A stretch of DNA of 7,712 nucleotides from the NCBI GenBank assembly GCA_020697375.1, contig JAJFBJ010000142.1:1-7712 (forward strand). Direction: 5' to 3'. Positions 5,753 to 7,712 of the stretch are shown in pieces (within the stretch, counting starts at the first letter, position 1; every line of letters begins with the position of its first letter). The notes below the pieces were generated by a model, which was not told where the DNA came from, searched no databases, and saw nothing but the letters and a program-made list of their open reading frames with translations. The DNA comes from Nitrospira sp. Its GTDB lineage: Bacteria; Nitrospirota; Nitrospiria; Nitrospirales; Nitrospiraceae. The position numbers were made by a program, and so were the translations under genes.

Positions 5753-6883
5753 TCACGACCCTAGACGGACGATCGGCTTGATCGTGACGCCCTTCTCGCT
5801 ATCTTCCGCCGCCTCGTTGATCTGGTCCAGGCTATAAAATTTCACCAGCTTGTCGAACGGGAAACGGCCCTGCGCATACAGCTCCACGAGACTCGGAATA
5901 AAAAGATCCGGAACGCTGTCACCTTCGATAATCCCGATAATGCGCTTGCCGGTCGTCATGACCCCGTTCACATCGAAGCTGGCTTCGGTGCCCAACGCCG
6001 GCGCTCCGACGATACCGCAGGTCCCACGAATCGCCAGCCCGTCGATGGCCTGCCGCAGCACGGCTGGTCGACCGCTCGATTCGAGCGTGAAATCTGCGCC
6101 TCCGCCGGTGATCTTCCGCACGGCCTCGACGGGATCGGTTTCTTTGCTGTTCAAGGTATGGGTGGCTCCAAGTTCCTTAGCCAGCGCAAGCCGAGACGGC
6201 ACGACATCCGCTGCGATGATGGTGGTTGCGCCGGCCACACGCGCGGCCATCACGGCGCTCAAGCCGACGGCTCCCCCTCCGAACGTGGCGAAGCTGCTGC
6301 CTGGTCTGACCTTCAGCGCATTCATCACAGCGCCTGCGCCGGTTTGAATGCCGCAGCCGAGTGGACCGAGCAGTTCCAGCGGCGCGGTGCTCGGGACCTT
6401 GACCACGTTGCGCTCATGGACTAGCGCAAACGTCCCGAACGACGATTGACCGAAGAAGTGGTCGTGGATCGACCCCTGCTTGTCGTGCGTGGCGGTACTC
6501 CCGTCTTCACGTGCCCCGCCGAAATTCAACGGGTAAAAATTCGCGCAGTAGGTCAAGTGGCCGTTCAGGCAGGGTTTGCAATGGCCGCACCACATATACG
6601 TCAACACGACATGGTCGCCCGTCGTGATTTTCTTGACGTTGCCGCCGAGCCGTTCGACGACGCCGGCGCCTTCGTGTCCGAGTACGACCGGCATCGGTAC
6701 TGTATAGAGCTGATCGCGCGCGACCATATCGGTGTGGCACATGCCGGTCGCAACGACCCGAACCAGCACCTCGTCGGGACGCGGCTCTTCCAAGGCGAGT
6801 GTTTCGATCTGGAACGGCCCGCCCTTCTTGCGGATGACCGCCGCCTTGATCTCTCTGGTTGGAGTGTTCCGTATGTTGGCCAT
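5753..6883 (-). CDS. Zinc-dependent aryl-alcohol dehydrogenase (XylB-like)
   Basis: A 376-residue medium-chain zinc alcohol dehydrogenase, complete. Catalytic zinc ligands are Cys49 (GMCHTD), His70 with Glu71 (LGHEGAG) and Cys177 ([12 protein letters not shown]). The structural zinc site is intact: Cys99, Cys102, Cys105 and Cys113. The cofactor fold has [11 protein letters not shown] (201-211), and Asp226 at the end of the next strand (IIAADVVPS) indicates NAD preference. The opening [16 protein letters not shown], the CHTD-x-x-x-RDQ block and the loop after the structural zinc resemble benzyl-alcohol dehydrogenase (XylB), which oxidises aryl alcohols to aldehydes. The start has a good GAGGAG site seven bases upstream. 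The aldehyde dehydrogenase two genes downstream would take the product, and the broken flavoenzyme upstream would have supplied the substrate. The exact substrate is not shown by sequence. Confidence 0.92.
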   Translation of the reverse strand: MANIRNTPTREIKAAVIRKKGGPFQIETLALEEPRPDEVLVRVVATGMCHTDMVARDQLYTVPMPVVLGHEGAGVVERLGGNVKKITTGDHVVLTYMWCGHCKPCLNGHLTYCANFYPLNFGGAREDGSTATHDKQGSIHDHFFGQSSFGTFALVHERNVVKVPSTAPLELLGPLGCGIQTGAGAVMNALKVRPGSSFATFGGGAVGLSAVMAARVAGATTIIAADVVPSRLALAKELGATHTLNSKETDPVEAVRKITGGGADFTLESSGRPAVLRQAIDGLAIRGTCGIVGAPALGTEASFDVNGVMTTGKRIIGIIEGDSVPDLFIPSLVELYAQGRFPFDKLVKFYSLDQINEAAEDSEKGVTIKPIVRLGS

Positions 6884-7028
6884 CTGGTTGCTCCTCGCGG
6901 GCGAAGGTCATTTGCGATCGCCCGACGTCGTGATCAGCGAATGTGACGCCGGATTGTCCGGGCCAGAATCACTTGACAACTCGCAACGGCATTCATGAAT
7001 AATTCGGGCTAGCGATGGCGCCACCTCG
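6884..7028 (-). promoter_or_regulatory. Leader of the alcohol dehydrogenase gene with palindromes
   Basis: This 145-base gap separates the broken flavoenzyme from the alcohol dehydrogenase. It contains the GAGGAG ribosome binding site (6891-6896) and several perfect short palindromes: GCGATCGC (6914-6921), CGACGTCG (6923-6930), TGATCA (6931-6936) and ATTCATGAAT (6991-7000). The last lies about 110 bases before the start codon and could be an operator half-pair, but no regulator gene is in the window. I see no convincing minus-strand -35/-10 pair. The gap may hold a promoter, or the gene may be read through from the flavoenzyme. Confidence 0.35.
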
Positions 7029-7712
7029 TCATGACGTCGGCTTACCGTTGTCGGTAATTCGAATGCCGGATTTTCCAGGCGCAAGGATCCCGTTAGGGTC
7101 CAGAGCTTTCTTGAGCGTCCCATGGACGTTGCGCTGCACCTGACCGTAGGTGTGGGCCACCTTGTCCATAAAGGCTGTATTGACCCGGTACGTGCCGTAA
7201 CCCTGCGCTGAAAACTCGCTTGGTACGCGGCCTTGGTCATGGCCGGATCCGTCCGGTCAAAGACCATGTCAAGGATGTGGTGCATGTCCCGCATGCCGAC
7301 GATGAATTCACCGGTGTAATCGAGCCCATGCCTGCCAAGGATTTGCTTGGCGAGCTTCATCTGCTTGAGCGTCTCGCTCCCTCGCGCTTGCGAAACCGGT
7401 GCAAACCATAAGGAGCCACCGCCGCCGCGCCAGTTGTAGAGGTTGAATTCCCTCATGTCCATGCCGCCGCGCATCAAGACCGCCCGATAGCCGAATTGAG
7501 GATCGTCACCCACGTCTTCCTGCGTCAGGAATTTTGCCTTCCCGGATTTGCCGAAGGCGGCGGTCACAATTTTCCAATTCACGTCCACCTGCTCCTGCGT
7601 GCCATAGAGCGCGGCCGTGACGTTCCAGATGCCCATGTTATGATCCTTCACCAGGCGGCGAACGGCTTCATCCGAGATCGAACCGGGCCCGGAGACATAA
7701 TCGCTCCGCTTG
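7029..7712 (-). pseudogene. 4-cresol dehydrogenase / vanillyl-alcohol oxidase-type flavoprotein, frameshifted C-terminal part
   Basis: The N-terminal FAD-binding half lies beyond the right edge. The visible part reads KRSDYVSGPGSISDEAVRRL, then NVTAALYG, NLYNWRGGGGSLWFAPVSQA, LDYTGEFIVGMRDMHHI and FDRTDPAMTKAAYQ. This matches the C-terminal domain of the p-cresol methylhydroxylase flavoprotein (PchF) and vanillyl-alcohol oxidase. By remembered alignment, the Tyr in NLYNW corresponds to the Tyr that covalently holds FAD in PchF. At about 7218-7222 the frame breaks. Homology resumes in another frame with EFSAQGYGTYRVNTAFMDKV and ends LDPNGILAPGKSGIRI to a TGA at 7029-7031. GYGTYR holds the catalytic Tyr-Arg pair and is lost from the in-frame product, which instead runs on to 6908 with unrelated residues. 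Some six residues also seem missing at the break, suggesting a deletion and not just a one-base read error. Confidence 0.8.

Noticed and set aside
5154..5756. GTG start overlapping the alcohol dehydrogenase stop as the start of the secreted protein
   Set aside because: It adds 26 polar residues before an otherwise clean signal peptide, and a ribosome binding site precedes the internal ATG at 5678.
6973..7003. Plus-strand TTGACA (6973-6978) with AATAAT (6998-7003), resembling a sigma-70 promoter
   Set aside because: The spacing is 19 bases and it would fire into the antisense of the broken flavoenzyme, with no plus-strand gene to serve. Kept only as a remote chance of an antisense transcript.
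6908..7028. C-terminal extension of the flavoenzyme frame past the homologous stop
   Set aside because: After the frame break this frame has no resemblance to the family, and homology continues in the other frame to a normal C-terminus at 7029. The tail is a product of the frameshift.
1..7712. CRISPR array, insertion sequence, integrase, tRNA or phage-like system
   Set aside because: I saw no regularly spaced direct repeats, transposase or integrase motifs, terminal inverted repeats or tRNA-like sequence on either strand. The window is a set of metabolic and stress-related genes with remnants.

Overview
This 7.7 kb window carries genes on the minus strand only, so transcription runs from high to low coordinates. 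The base composition looks GC-rich, Shine-Dalgarno sequences are strong, and there are signal peptides of Gram-negative type. No gene here fixes the taxon. A free-living environmental Gram-negative bacterium fits; Nitrospirota or Proteobacteria are guesses from gene content and nothing more.

Right half (about 7712 to 3579): an aromatic alcohol oxidation block. It opens with the C-terminal part of a vanillyl-alcohol-oxidase / 4-cresol-dehydrogenase type flavoprotein, cut by the window edge and broken by a frameshift. Next come a zinc alcohol dehydrogenase of the aryl-alcohol (XylB-like) type, a small secreted four-cysteine protein of unknown function, and an aldehyde dehydrogenase of the benzaldehyde/vanillin dehydrogenase type. 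Read as a pathway, this is 4-alkylphenol to aryl alcohol to aryl aldehyde to aryl acid, for example p-cresol to 4-hydroxybenzoate. The first enzyme appears inactivated, because the frameshift removes its catalytic Tyr-Arg pair. The aldehyde dehydrogenase has Asp where the family almost always has the oxyanion-hole Asn.

Middle (3410 to 1467): a secreted protein made of three diverged repeats of about 60 residues, then a six-helix HdeD/DUF308 membrane protein, then a DUF302 protein.

Left end (1470 to 1): a decayed stretch with an internal piece of an NAD(P)H-binding protein, itself frameshifted, abutting a piece of a medium-chain dehydrogenase/quinone oxidoreductase. It is followed by an intact TIP30/HTATIP2-like atypical short-chain dehydrogenase. 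A 236-base gap with no convincing gene follows, and then the first 40 codons of an NAD(P)H-binding protein of the same family as the first decayed piece.

Overall this looks like an accessory oxidoreductase region undergoing gene decay. I see no tRNA, rRNA, CRISPR array, transposase or phage gene. The observations most worth checking are the broken flavoenzyme in an otherwise complete oxidation block, the Asn-to-Asp change in the aldehyde dehydrogenase, the secreted protein inside the catabolic block, the triplicated periplasmic protein, and the gene remnants at 1169-1470.
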